From CAMREV01 sp051653965 (GTDB lineage Bacteria > Bacillota_I > Bacilli_A > Mycoplasmatales > Mycoplasmoidaceae), in the NCBI GenBank assembly GCA_051653965.1, contig JBOFXG010000008.1:1-64000 (forward strand): a DNA stretch of 64,000 nucleotides. Reading direction: 5' to 3'. The translations under genes were made by a program, and so were the position numbers. Below the pieces are notes generated by a model. It had not been told where the DNA came from, did no database searches, and worked only from the letters and a program-made list of their open reading frames with translations. Positions 1-10,200 of the stretch are shown in pieces. Each line of letters starts with the position of its first letter. The first letter of the stretch is position 1.

Positions 1-248
1 ATGCTATTTATTGTAACTTAGAAGAAATTGATTTTGCTATCTTTGATAAATATTCTGAATTAATAGGTAAATTTGTAAAAGACTATGTTAAAAGAAAAAT
101 GGAATGAGATTCAGTTAATCCTAGAAATAAAGAAATTTATAGTGCTCATCAATATGAAATAAAAGAATTTAATTCAACTAAGGAAATAAATTCTTTAGAA
201 GACTTTCAAGAAAACAATATAGAATTATTTAATAAACTACTACAGTAA
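1..248 (+). CDS. C-terminal fragment of an unknown protein
   Basis: An open frame enters from the left edge of the window and ends at TAA 246-248, giving about 81 residues. The piece is rich in Glu, Lys, Asn and Ile, and contains one TGA read as Trp. It shows no motif I recognise and no membrane segment. A strong hairpin terminator follows immediately, which supports this being the true end of a gene. It may belong to the accessory island that follows, but the sequence does not settle that. Confidence 0.6.
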
Positions 249-250
249 AT

Positions 251-280
251 AAAGAACACATTTTAAAAAATGTGTTCTTT
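251..280 (+). terminator. Rho-independent-type terminator
   Basis: A perfect 14-bp inverted repeat (AAAGAACACATTTT paired with AAAATGTGTTCTTT) with a 2-nt AA centre starts 3 bp after the stop codon at 248. It can serve the plus-strand gene and also the convergent minus-strand gene ending at 294. Confidence 0.8.
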
Positions 281-293
281 ATTTACCCTAATA

Positions 294-698
294 TTAATTT
301 TTATTTTTGCAAAACATACATGTTCTTGGTGTGCTAAAAAATCAATATAGTACTCCTAAAGGAAAGGCTGTAAGCAACAAAAAGATACCTAATATAGTTT
401 GTCCAGTGCTTTCTTGAAAGACTGTTTCTCTTCCACAAAAATCACAAATTGGCACATAGTGATTATTCTTATCATCATCTTCATATTCGTCATCAAATAA
501 TTCATAATCATATTCTTCTTTTTTGTCTTCATCTGAAAGAATTTCATATGCTTCATTTATTTCTTTGAATTTTTCTTCTGCATCTACAGACTTATTTATA
601 TCAGGATGAAATTCTTTAGCTAATTTTTTATATGCCTTTTTAATTTCTTCTTGATTTGCATCATATTCAACACCCAATATCTCATAATAATCTTTCAT
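294..698 (-). CDS. J-domain protein with split zinc ribbon and a membrane segment
   Basis: The protein has 134 residues. An N-terminal J domain (about residues 3-65) carries the HPD motif that stimulates Hsp70 ATPase, in the context FHPDIN. An acidic linker follows, then a CDFCGR Cys pair, a hydrophobic stretch of about 20 residues (TILGIFLLLTAFPLGVLYWF), and a second Cys pair, TCMFCKN. The two CxxC pairs could form one zinc ribbon only if the hydrophobic stretch folds back, so it may be a buried hairpin rather than a true membrane helix. It is not a full-length DnaJ, because the Gly/Phe region and the four CxxCxGxG repeats are missing. It starts 9 bp after the GIY-YIG gene, so the two are probably co-transcribed. 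The J domain is certain; the partner and role are unknown. Confidence 0.85.
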
Positions 699-707
699 AA
701 TTAAGAT

Positions 708-1742
708 TTATCCTCTATACACTTCATCAAGTGTTCTATTTTGATTATCTTTGAATATTGTTCATCCATTCATATTATGTGAAGCAGAAGCTAAACAACC
801 AGAAAAAGATGGTGAATTTATCCTTACATTCTTTAATAATTGGTATGCATTATCACCAATTGGTTTAACTCATTGATTGCTTAATCATTTTGACAAAGTA
901 TCAACTCATTTATTAAATAAATTATTTAATCATTCTGTATCTTTAATATCTTCTTTTCTTAAATTTTTTGGACCATATATAATGCTTCCATTTAATAATG
1001 TTATTTCACCATTATCATAAGTTATGTTACAGTTTTTATAATTAAATACTTTTTGATTTTTGTTTGATACATTATTTATTTTATTAAATTCAATTGGTTC
1101 AGTTTTTAAAATTCTATTATTGTTTGAATAAATAGGTTTTGTTTGATTATAAGGTCTTATTTCCTCATTACTAAATTTTGGTTGATTTGTTATAGTGTTA
1201 ACATTATTATTTTGTGTAATTTCAATTGGTATAGTTTTTGTTGCTTCAATAATAGGTCTATATGCATTTTTTCTTTCAGCATGTAAATCAACAAATGCTA
1301 GTAAGAAATTAATATCATCTATCATTCTATTAATTTTTTTCTCTTCACTATCCACAAGATTTGGAGTTTTAAGTCTTTCTTGTTCATTTTCAATTTTTCA
1401 ACCATCGCCATTATTAAATTTATTAATATAGTAATATTCTAAATAATCAATAAATGTTTTTGATAGCTTATTATTTTCATATGTTATTGCATATGCTTCT
1501 GAAAAAGTTATTTTTTTTCTATTATGTTGTAATAAACGATTATATATATTGTCGCTTTGCCCAATATATACTATTCTTTCTCTTCTATTAACAAGAAAAT
1601 AAATACCATAGTTATTAACATCATTTATGTTTTGTCTTAATTTTTTAATAGATTTTCTTGGAACATGAAAACATATGCAATAGTTAAAAGTGTTTATTCT
1701 AATGCCTGTTTGACTATCAAATTGAACTTCAATTAATTCCAT
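708..1742 (-). CDS. GIY-YIG nuclease-family protein with C-terminal DUF4357 domain
   Basis: The protein has 344 residues. The N-terminal GIY-YIG module (about residues 40-115) shows GIYFLV, then VYIGQSDNIYNRLLQH, and the expected metal-binding Glu in DYLEYYYINKF. A long Asn-rich linker with low sequence complexity follows. The C-terminus (about residues 265-344) resembles DUF4357: SPSFSGCLASAS, then NGWTIFKDNQNRTLDEVY. This architecture occurs in bacterial nuclease-like proteins often found in accessory or defence regions; the substrate is unknown. AAGGA precedes the ATG. The gene is divergent from the KAP NTPase and lies upstream of the J-domain gene in an apparent operon. The family call is firm; the biological role is inferred. 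Confidence 0.85.
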
Positions 1743-1762
1743 TTTTAAATTCCTTTATGTTT

Positions 1763-1785
1763 TGCTAAAAGATTTGTTTTTAGCA
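1763..1785. promoter_or_regulatory. Inverted repeat in the leader of the GIY-YIG gene
   Basis: TGCTAAAA (1763-1770) and TTTTAGCA (1778-1785) form a perfect 8-bp inverted repeat with a 7-nt spacer, about 20 bp upstream of the GIY-YIG start codon. It could be an operator or a leader hairpin. There is no direct evidence of function. Confidence 0.3.
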
Positions 1786-1883
1786 TACTATTTAATTATA
1801 ATATTTTTTAAGCTTATTTTATATACTAATTAATTGATTTGTATATTATCAGCATATTTATAATTTTTTATTAACATAAAATT

Positions 1884-1913
1884 TTGCAAAAAATTCTATA
1901 TTAGCAGTATAAT
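1884..1913 (+). promoter_or_regulatory. Candidate promoter for the KAP NTPase unit
   Basis: TTGCAA (1884-1889) and TATAAT (1908-1913) are separated by 18 bp on the plus strand, a near-consensus sigma-70 arrangement. The remaining divergent gap (1743-2026) is AT-rich and holds nothing else I can support. Confidence 0.45.
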
Positions 1914-2026
1914 ATCAAGATATTAAAATTCATTATTTAATTATTATTAAACTTTCTTAAAGTGAATTTATTTTTCTTTATTTGACATATAATAATTTCA
2001 ACTTTTAAAAATGAAATGATAATAAT

Positions 2027-2158
2027 ATGGAATTTTATTTAATGAGTATATGCAACGAATTAAAAGCTCTTAATAAAAATTTAAAAGAATTAGATAAATC
2101 AAATAAAGCAATTCTTGAAAATCAATTGGAGCTATTTAATAAAATAATAGAAAAATAA
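2027..2158 (+). CDS. 43-residue coiled-coil small protein
   Basis: A short open frame begins ATG GAA TTT TAT and ends in TAA 22 bp before the KAP NTPase gene. The product is amphipathic, with repeated KELDKSN/NKAILENQ-like heptads, and is predicted to be a single coiled coil. No strong Shine-Dalgarno sequence precedes the ATG, and an internal ATG at codon 6 is an alternative start. It sits between the candidate promoter and the NTPase, so if real it is co-transcribed with it. I know no homologue. It could be a chance ORF in AT-rich leader DNA. Confidence 0.35.
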   Translation: MEFYLMSICNELKALNKNLKELDKSNKAILENQLELFNKIIEK

Positions 2159-2180
2159 TAAATATTTAAAGAGGTAATAA

Positions 2181-4019
2181 ATGTCGTATATTTCTGAAAT
2201 AAGTCATGATATTTTAATAAAGGAAGATGACAAGAATTTACTTAAAGCTTCTAAAATTTTTTTAAAAAATTTAGAAAATGATTATGAGAAATTTAATAAT
2301 GAATATAAAATAGAAGAAAAAAAATGAAATGATTTTTTTGTTAATAAATCCAAGAATGTTTTATTTGATCCTGAATTTTTAAATAAAAGATCACCTATAA
2401 CAATAATTAATTCAAAATGAGGAAGCGGTAAAACTTATTTTATAGAACAATTAGGGAAAAATATGAAATTAAATAATATCAAAACAAAATTTTCAAATTT
2501 TATTATCATAGATCTATGAAATTTTTTAGAATCTGATGAAATTATTTCTGATATTTTTAAATATTTATTTTATAAATTATCTTCAGTAGATAAAAAAATT
2601 TTAGAAATAGCAAAAGAAATAGCTAACAAAGGATTAAAATATCTTTTTGAACCAGCACTTCAAGCTTTTTTAAATATTGATAAGAAAATGCACAAAGATA
2701 AATTAAAAAAACCAATTGAAAAATTGAAAATTCAAAACACAATTATTATTTTTGATAATCTTGAAAGAATGGGAGATTCTTCTTTAGAAATAATGAGGTT
2801 AATACAAAAATTATCAAAAATAGAAAATTTTGTTTTCATTTTACCAATGGATATTGATAAAATGAATGACAATTCAGATAAGTTTGAAAAAAGAATTGAA
2901 AAATTTATTGATTTGCCATCTTATGATCTTAAGCAAGATTACATATCTTTATTAAATAATTTAGGATTGAAAAAAGAAATTTCATTTGAAATAGATAAAT
3001 TGTTAAGAATTGATATTGGAAAGAAGTTTTTTTCAATTAGAGAATTGAAGAAAATTATTCAAGATGAAAGAATTTTAAGAAATTGCAAAAATATGAGCAA
3101 ATTGAAACTAATATTTTTTTTAAGAAATAGAATATGAAAAATTAGTAACAAAGATTTATTTATTTTTTTTGAACCTTCCTTCATTAAATTTAATTTTTTC
3201 TTGACGGATTTATTTTTAAACCAAAATGAAATTATTGACTCATTTACTGAAATTTTCCCGACTCTGAATAATTCATATTATACTTATAATTGACGAAATT
3301 CAGTTGATCCATTTTTTGAAACTTTAAAATCTTTTTTCTCAAAAGCAAATATATTATTAAAGAATAATTATGTAATAAATTTTGCTGAAGAAATAAAAGA
3401 CTTTTTCAAAAAAAGCTCAGATCATAATAAAGGTGATTTAATTTTATATGATAGAAATTATTTTAATAATATTTATAATATCTATAATGATAATTATGAT
3501 AACTTATTTAAATTAATTAATAAAATTAAACAAGAAATGAAAAATAAAAAAGCTAATTTACTTAAAGAAGAAAAAATAAATGAATCAGAAAATATTAAAA
3601 AATCAAAAATCCTTAATAAATATGTTCAAAAAGAAGAAAAAGACTCTATTCATGAATCCAAAATTATTACTCTAGAAAAAACAATAAATAATTATACAAA
3701 TATTATTTCTGAAATAAAAATAGAAATTGATAATATTGATTCATTATTCGAAGAAATTAAAATAATTAATGATAAGTTTAATTCTATAAATAATATCTTT
3801 AAAAAACACATTTCTAATTTAGAAGAAATTTACAAAAAAAATTTAAAAAAAGAATATGAATTTGAATTAATAAATAATATTTTTTTAAAATTAGATAACT
3901 ATAAATTTTATAATTTCTTTTCTAATACAACTGATTATAATGTTAAAAAAGATTATACAGTAAATTTTTTTCAAGAAAATTTTGATTCATTTTTAATATA
4001 TTTTGATGATATTAAATAA
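2181..4019 (+). CDS. KAP-type P-loop NTPase
   Basis: The protein has 612 residues. The Walker A motif (about residues 80-86, KWGSGKT) has the Trp and GSGKT form typical of KAP ATPases; the Trp is a TGA codon. A following IDLWNF matches the KAP aromatic box after Walker A. Walker B is IIIFDNLER (about residues 189-197), followed by VFILPMD. I see no clear membrane helices between the Walker motifs, unlike many KAP proteins. Residues 450-570 are a long Lys/Glu-rich coiled coil. GAGG lies upstream of the ATG. KAP NTPases are membrane-linked STAND-related ATPases, and several occur in phage-defence loci. The location beside a type I R-M system and a GIY-YIG nuclease supports a defence role by inference. 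The family call is confident; the function is not known. Confidence 0.8.
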
Positions 4020-4222
4020 TAAAAATTAAAATAAAAATATTAAATATAAAACCATACATAATTTATTTAAACAAACAAAATAGCTATAAATATCATTTAT
4101 ATTTTCTATTATTTTTTTTGCTTTTATTTCTAATATAAATTAAAAATTTAATTTAAATTTTTAATTAATAAAAATCATTTTATTATTGTTTAATATTTAT
4201 ATATATTAAATGGGAAATTGAA

Positions 4223-5779
4223 ATGAGTAAAAGAGAACAAGAAAGACAAGAACTTTATAGAACTATTTGGGATATAGCAAATAAATTAAGAGGATCTATT
4301 GATGGATGAGATTTTAAGCAATATGTTCTTGGAATTATTTTTTATCGTTATATATCGGAAAATTTAGTTAATTATATCAATCAGGGTGAACATGAAAGTG
4401 GTGATTTAAACTTTGATTATAGAAAATTAGATGATAAAAAATCAGAAAAAATAAGAACTGACATAGTAGAATCAAAAGGTTTTTTTATATTACCAAGTGA
4501 ACTATTTGAAAATGTTTATAAGACAGCTGAAAATAATGAAAATTTAAATACTACATTAGAAAGTATTTTTAAGAACATTGAAGCTTCAGCAAATGGTACA
4601 AAAAGTGATGAAGATTTTAGAGGACTTTTTGAAGACATAGATGTTAATAATAAAAAATTAGGTGGAAGTTTAAAAGAAAGAAATAAAAAATTGTTAGCCT
4701 TACTTGAAGGTGTTAATCAAATGAAACTTGGAAACTTTAAAGATAATACTATTGATGCTTTTGGAGATGCTTATGAATTTTTGATGGGAATGTATGCATC
4801 TGAAGCTGGAAAAAGTGGTGGAGAGTATTTCACACCTCAAGAAGTTTCTGAACTTCTTGCAAGAATAACTGTAGTCGGTAAAACAAAATTAGGTAGAGTT
4901 TATGATCCAACTGTTGGTTCAGGTTCTTTGCTTTTGAAATATGCAAAAATTTTAGGTAAGGATAATATTGAAGGATTTTATGGACAAGAAAAAAATTTAA
5001 CTACATACAATTTATGTAGAATAAATATGTTTTTACATGACATAAGTTATGAAAATTTTAATATTAAACATGGTGATACTTTAATAGAACCATTACATTT
5101 AAATGAAATACCATTTGAAGCTATAGTTTCAAATCCTCCTTATTCAATAAAATGAGAAGGCAAAACAAATCCTGTACTAATTAATGATTCTAGATTTTCA
5201 CCAGCTGGAATATTAGCTCCAGAATCAAAAGCAGATTTTGCATTTATAATGCATGCACTTAGTCATTTGTCTGCTGATGGCACTGCTGCGATTGTTTGTT
5301 TTCCTGGAATATTATATAGATCAGGTGCTGAACAAAAAATTAGAAAATATTTAGTGGACAACAATTTTATTGATTGTATTATTCAACTTCCATCTAATTT
5401 ATTTTTTGGAACAAGTATTGGTACTTGCATTATGGTTTTGAAAAAGAATAAGAAAAATATAAATGATATTTTATTTATTGATGCTTCAAATGAATTTGTT
5501 AAAGTTACAAATAGCAATAAATTATCTGAAAATAATATTGAAAACATACTTAATATTTACAAAAATAGAACAGAAAATAAACATATATCAAAAAAAGTTA
5601 AAATAAATGAAATATCTGAAAAAGATTATTCATTAAGTGTGAATACATATGTTGAAATAGAAGAAATTAATGAAATTATTGATATTAAAGTATTAAATAA
5701 AGAAATAGATGAAATTGTAAATAAATGTGATTCATTAAGAACTTATATTAAGAAAATAATAAAAGAAATAGAGGGTTAA
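4223..5779 (+). CDS. hsdM: Type I restriction-modification methyltransferase subunit
   Basis: The protein has 518 residues, the usual length for HsdM. It methylates adenine in the recognition sequence in a complex with HsdS (M2S) and also forms part of the R2M2S restriction complex. The N-terminal HsdM helical domain is followed by the class N6_Mtase fold. AdoMet motif I is DPTVGSGS (about residue 228) and catalytic motif IV is NPPY (about residue 304). TGA codons encode Trp, as in the GWDF near the N-terminus. The chosen ATG follows TGGGAAATTGAA and gives the standard MSKREQERQELYRTIWDIAN start. It is the first gene of hsdM-hsdS fragment-hsdS-hsdR. No inactivating lesion is seen. Confidence 0.95.
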
Positions 5780-5780
5780 T

Positions 5781-6086
5781 TTGAGTTCATTTAATATAAC
5801 AAATTATAGAAAAATTTGAGAAGTTACTTGTTGAAGAAAAAAATTCCAGCATGTTGAAAGTTTTAAACAAAAAGAAGTTTTTAAGACTCCACTTATGTCA
5901 GCTAAAAATATTTTATTAACTAAATATCTTTACTATTATTTTCTTGAAAATAATGAAGTAATAAAAGGTTTTTTTCTTGGTGCTTCAATTAAACACCCAA
6001 ATATGCAATCAATTATTGAAATGGAAATAAATCTTCCACCAATCAAAAAAACAAAAATAAATTGTAATTATATTGGAGAAATTTAA
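5781..6086 (+). pseudogene. Truncated hsdS remnant
   Basis: An open frame of about 101 residues starts at a TTG one base after hsdM. Its beginning (WEVTCWRKKFQHVESFKQ) matches the start of a target-recognition domain of type I specificity subunits. After about 38 residues it jumps to the end of such a domain (LLTKYLYYYFLENN, then NMQSIIEMEINLPPI). Most of the DNA-reading domain is therefore missing, consistent with an internal in-frame deletion. The TAA overlaps the ATG of the intact hsdS by one base (TAATG). It may be a dead relic or a donor cassette for recombination with hsdS. It is too short to be a working specificity subunit. Confidence 0.65.
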
Positions 6087-7243
6087 TGAATTCAAATAAT
6101 GTTAATTTTAAAAAAATATGTGAACTTTTTTATGTTGACAATGTCGGAGTAGACAAAAAGAAAAATGTAGATGAAAGATCAGTAATTTTATTAAATTATA
6201 TGGATGTCTACAATAATAAATATATTAAAAAAGAAACTCCCAAAATGATTGTTTCTTGTTCTGAGAAAAAATTTATTAATTGTTCTGTTCTTAAGGGAGA
6301 TATTTTTTTTACACCTTCTTCAGAAACAAAAAATGAAATTGGAATAACATCTGTTATTTCAGAAGAAATACCAAATTGTGTTTATAGCTATCATATTGTT
6401 AGACTAAGACTAAAAGAAAATAATTATATTTCTAGTTGTTTTTATAATTATTATTTTGATTCTATAGAAATAAAAAAGAGTATTTTAAAAAATTCATTTG
6501 GTATCACAAGGTATACAATAAATAAGAAAAAAATTGAAGATCTTATTGTACCAATATTACCAATCGAAAAACAAAAAGAAATTGTAATGATATTGGACAA
6601 ATTTGATGAATTAACCAAAGAATTAACCAAAGAATTAACCAAAGAATTAACCAAAAGAAAAAAACAATATAAATATTATTTGAATTATTTAACGAATTTA
6701 AATAATGTTAATTTTAAAAAAATTTCGGAAATTGCAAATTTAAAAAGAGGATCTGTAATATCGAAAGATTTAATTAATAAAAATAAAGGCTGCTATCCTG
6801 TTTATTCATCTCAAACATCAAATGATGGAAATATTGGTAGTATTAATTATTACAATTTTGACGGAGAATATTTAACATGAACCACAGATGGTGCGCATGC
6901 TGGAACTATATTTTATAGAAATGGAAAATTTAATATTACCAATGTTTGTGGCTTAATTGATGTAGATAATAACATTGTACTTACAAAATATTTATATTAT
7001 ATTTTGTCAAAAATTTCAAAAAAATATGTAAAACCAGGATCAGGAAATCCTAAGTTAATGTCAAATATAATGGCAAATATTTTAGTCCCAATTCCACCAA
7101 TCGAAAAACAAAAAGAAATTGTAATGATATTGGACAAATTTGAAACTTTAATTGAAAATTTATCTAAAGGCTTACCAAGAGAAATTGAATTGTCTATAAA
7201 GCAATATGAATATTATAGAAATAAATTATTAAATTTAAATTAG
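6086..7243 (+). CDS. hsdS: Type I restriction-modification specificity subunit
   Basis: The protein has 385 residues and two target-recognition domains. Half 1 is about residues 1-170 with a central helix to about 205; half 2 is about 206-350 with a terminal helix. Each half begins with the same NNVNFKKI segment and ends with the same IEKQKEIVMILDKFE segment, encoded by perfect 24-bp and 47-bp direct repeats. Between the halves lies a fourfold ELTK repeat, like the TAEL repeats of EcoR124I-type (type IC) HsdS. Changing the repeat number there alters the length of the nonspecific spacer in the recognised site. One TGA (6878-6880) is Trp. The start overlaps the upstream remnant, suggesting translational coupling. 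The recognition sequence cannot be read from the protein. Confidence 0.92.
6094..6117 (+). repeat. 24-bp direct repeat, copy 1 (start of hsdS half 1)
   Basis: The 24 bases from AAATAATGTTAATTTT into the following A-run are identical at 6700-6723. They encode NNVNFKK at the start of each hsdS half and could let half-genes recombine. Confidence 0.85.
6560..6606 (+). repeat. 47-bp direct repeat, copy 1 (end of hsdS half 1)
   Basis: The stretch beginning CCAATCGAAAAACAAAAAGA and ending GGACAAATTTGA is identical over 47 bp to 7097-7143. It encodes the conserved helix that closes each recognition half. Perfect identity at the nucleotide level implies recent duplication or ongoing gene conversion. 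Confidence 0.9.
6608..6655 (+). repeat. Four tandem 12-bp repeats in hsdS (ELTK x4)
   Basis: GAATTAACCAAA is repeated four times without error, encoding ELTK four times in the central helix of HsdS. Because the unit is 12 bp, a gain or loss keeps the frame and changes the helix by four residues. This is the same arrangement as the TAEL repeats known in EcoR124-family HsdS. Confidence 0.95.
6700..6723 (+). repeat. 24-bp direct repeat, copy 2 (start of hsdS half 2)
   Basis: Identical to 6094-6117; it begins the second recognition half. Confidence 0.85.
7097..7143 (+). repeat. 47-bp direct repeat, copy 2 (end of hsdS half 2)
   Basis: Identical to 6560-6606; it ends the second recognition half. 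Confidence 0.9.
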
Positions 7244-7252
7244 GAATAAAAA

Positions 7253-10200
7253 ATGACAAAAAATTATGAAGTTCTTTTATCAAGTGAAGAAGGAACAGTT
7301 GTCTTTAAATATGAAGCAGAAAAAAGAAAAACAACAACTTATCAAAGTGAAAAAGAATTAGAAGATGATTTTATTAATAATCTTAAGAAACAAGGTTATG
7401 AATTTTTAAATATTCACAATGAAAATGATTTAAAAATAAATTTAAGAAAACAAATAGAAAAATTAAATAATTTTAAATTTAATGATGATGAATGAAATAG
7501 ATTTTTTACTCAGGAATTAGCAAATAAAAATTTCTCATTAATTGACAAAACAAATAGAATTCAAAATGATGAAATAATAAACTTTAATACAGATGAGAAT
7601 AAAACAATTAATATCAAATTACTTGATAAAAAAAATTCTCAAAACAATATTCTACAAGTTATTAATCAATATGAAACAGATAGTGGAACTTACAAGAATA
7701 GATATGATGTAACTATTCTTGTAAATGGAATTCCATTAATTCATGTTGAACTTAAGAGAAGAGGTGTAAATCTTAAAGAAGCTTTTAATCAAATAGAAAG
7801 ATATAAAAGAGAAAGCTTTTGAGCAGATAGCGGTTTATTTGAATATGTACAATTATATGTTATTTCAAATGGCACAGAAACAAAATATTATACAAATACA
7901 ACTAGAGAAGATAGTATTAGAAAAAAAGTTTTTAAAAATATAAAAAAGAATAATATAGATGATACAAATACTTTTGAATTTACTTCATACTGATCAGATG
8001 CACATAATGAACCAATTAAGGATTTGGTGGATTTCACTAAAACATTTTTTTCAAGACACACTATATTAAATATTATTACTAAATATTGTGTTTTTACTGT
8101 TGAAGAAAAACTTTTAGTAATGAGACCTTATCAAATAGTTGGAACAGAAAGAATTATTAATAAAGTTAAATCTACATATTTAAATAAAATTTGAGGTAAA
8201 GAAAACTCAGGTGGATATATTTGACATACAACAGGTAGTGGCAAAACACTAACATCTTTTAAAACAGCTCAACTTTTAAAAGAAGATAAAGAAATAGAAA
8301 AAATTTTATTTGTAGTTGATAGACAAGACTTAGATTATCAAACAATTAAAGAATACAATAACTATGAAAAAGATTGTGTTAGTTCAAATAAATCTTCAAG
8401 AGAATTAGGATATAAACTTAAAAGTAATAGTTTTCAAGATAAACTAATAGTTACGACAATTCAAAAATTAAATAATCTTATTAAAAATGAAAAATCAAAT
8501 GAAATATATAGTAAAAAAACTGTAATGATTTTTGATGAATGTCATCGTTCTCAATTCGGATCAATGCATATAGAAATTAGAAAAAAATTTAAAATGTTTT
8601 CTATTTTTGGATTCACAGGAACACCAATATTTGTAGAGAGTAATAATAAAGAAAATGGACAAATAAGAACAACAGAACAAGTCTTTGGAATGAAACTACA
8701 TACATACAATATTCAAGATGCAATTAGAGACAATAATGTTTTACCTTTTAGAATTGATTACTATAAAACAATGATTAGAAAAAATGAAATTAATGATAAA
8801 AAAGTATGAAGCATCAATGAAGAAAAGGCATACAATGATCCAAAGCGAATTGCACTGATTAGCAAGTATATTTTAGATCACTTTGATAGCAAAACAAAAA
8901 GAGATCCAAACTGCAATATTGATATGAATCGTAAAAAAGGATTCAACTCAATATTAGCAACATCTTCAATTGATGCTGCTAAACTTTATTATTCAAAATT
9001 GAAAGAATTAAATGATGCAAGTGATAAAAAAATTAATATTGCATTAATATATAGTTTTTCTCAAAATGAAGATTTATCAAATGGAGACTTTAATGATGAA
9101 GATTTTGATAACGAAAAACTTGATAAATCTTCAAGAGAATTCTTAGATGAAGCTATCCAAGACTACAATAAAGTGTTCAATACTAGTTTTGACACATCTA
9201 GTGATAAATTCCAAAACTATTATAAAGATGTATCAAAAATGACAAAAGAAGGAAAAGTAGATTTACTAATTGTAGTAAATATGTTTTTAACAGGATTTGA
9301 TGCAAAATGACTAAACACATTATGAGTTGATAAAAATTTAAGAATGCATGGCTTAATGCAAGCATTCTCTAGAACTAATAGAATTTTAAATAGTGTAAAA
9401 ACATTTGGCTACATATATTGTTTTAGAGATATTGAAAATGAAGTTGATGAAACAATGAAGCTTTATGGAAATAAAGATGCTAATGGGGTAGTATTCTTAA
9501 AATCTTTTAATCACTACTATGATGGATATAAAGATGATAATGGAGAATTCCAAAAAGGTTATAAATATTTAGTAGAAGAATTAAAAAATAAATTTCCTTT
9601 GCCGATGTCATTGGCTAGTGAATCTTTAAAGAAAGAATTCATTATTCTTTTCAATAATATATTAAAATTGGAAAACATTTTAAACTCATATGATGAATTT
9701 GATAATATGAAGTTAATAACAGAAGCAGAAGCTCAAGACTATAGGAGTGAATATCATACTATAAGAGAATATATTATAAAAATGAAAGAAGAAAATTCAA
9801 AAGAAGATATAAATGATGATATTGAATTTGAATTAGAATTAATAAAACAAATAGAAGTTAATATTGACTATATTGTGGAACTAATTACAAATTCTTCTGA
9901 TATTAATTCAAAAGGTTTTACTGAAAAAATTAATAGAATTATTGATTCAAGTACTCTATTAAGAAACAAGAAAGATTTAATTGATGAATTTATTAATGGC
10001 TTGAAAGAAGAAATTGTTAATAAAAATGGTTGAAAAGACTTTTTTGAAGCAAAGAGATATGAAGAATTATTAAAATTAATTGAAGACTATAAATTAGATT
10101 TTGATAAAACAATAAAACTTTCAGAAGATATTTATGAAAGAGGAGAAATTAAGTATTCTGAAATTGATAGAATAATGCCTCCAAAAAGTAGATTTAGTTC

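Noticed and set aside
930..1742. Apparent split of the GIY-YIG gene into two separate ORFs
   Set aside because: The break is a TGA codon in the same frame. Read as Trp, it gives one 344-residue protein with a coherent GIY-YIG plus DUF4357 architecture.
1982..1993. TTGACATATAAT, consensus -35 and -10 boxes side by side
   Set aside because: The two boxes are adjacent with no spacer, so they cannot work as a pair; at most the TATAAT is a -10 with another upstream element.
4020..4222. Possible gene or promoter between the KAP gene and hsdM
   Set aside because: It is AT-rich with frequent stops in all frames and no convincing -35/-10 pair or stable hairpin.
6451..6654. Minus-strand ORF encoding VNSLVNSL repeats
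   Set aside because: It is the antisense shadow of the ELTK repeats in hsdS and has no ribosome binding site.
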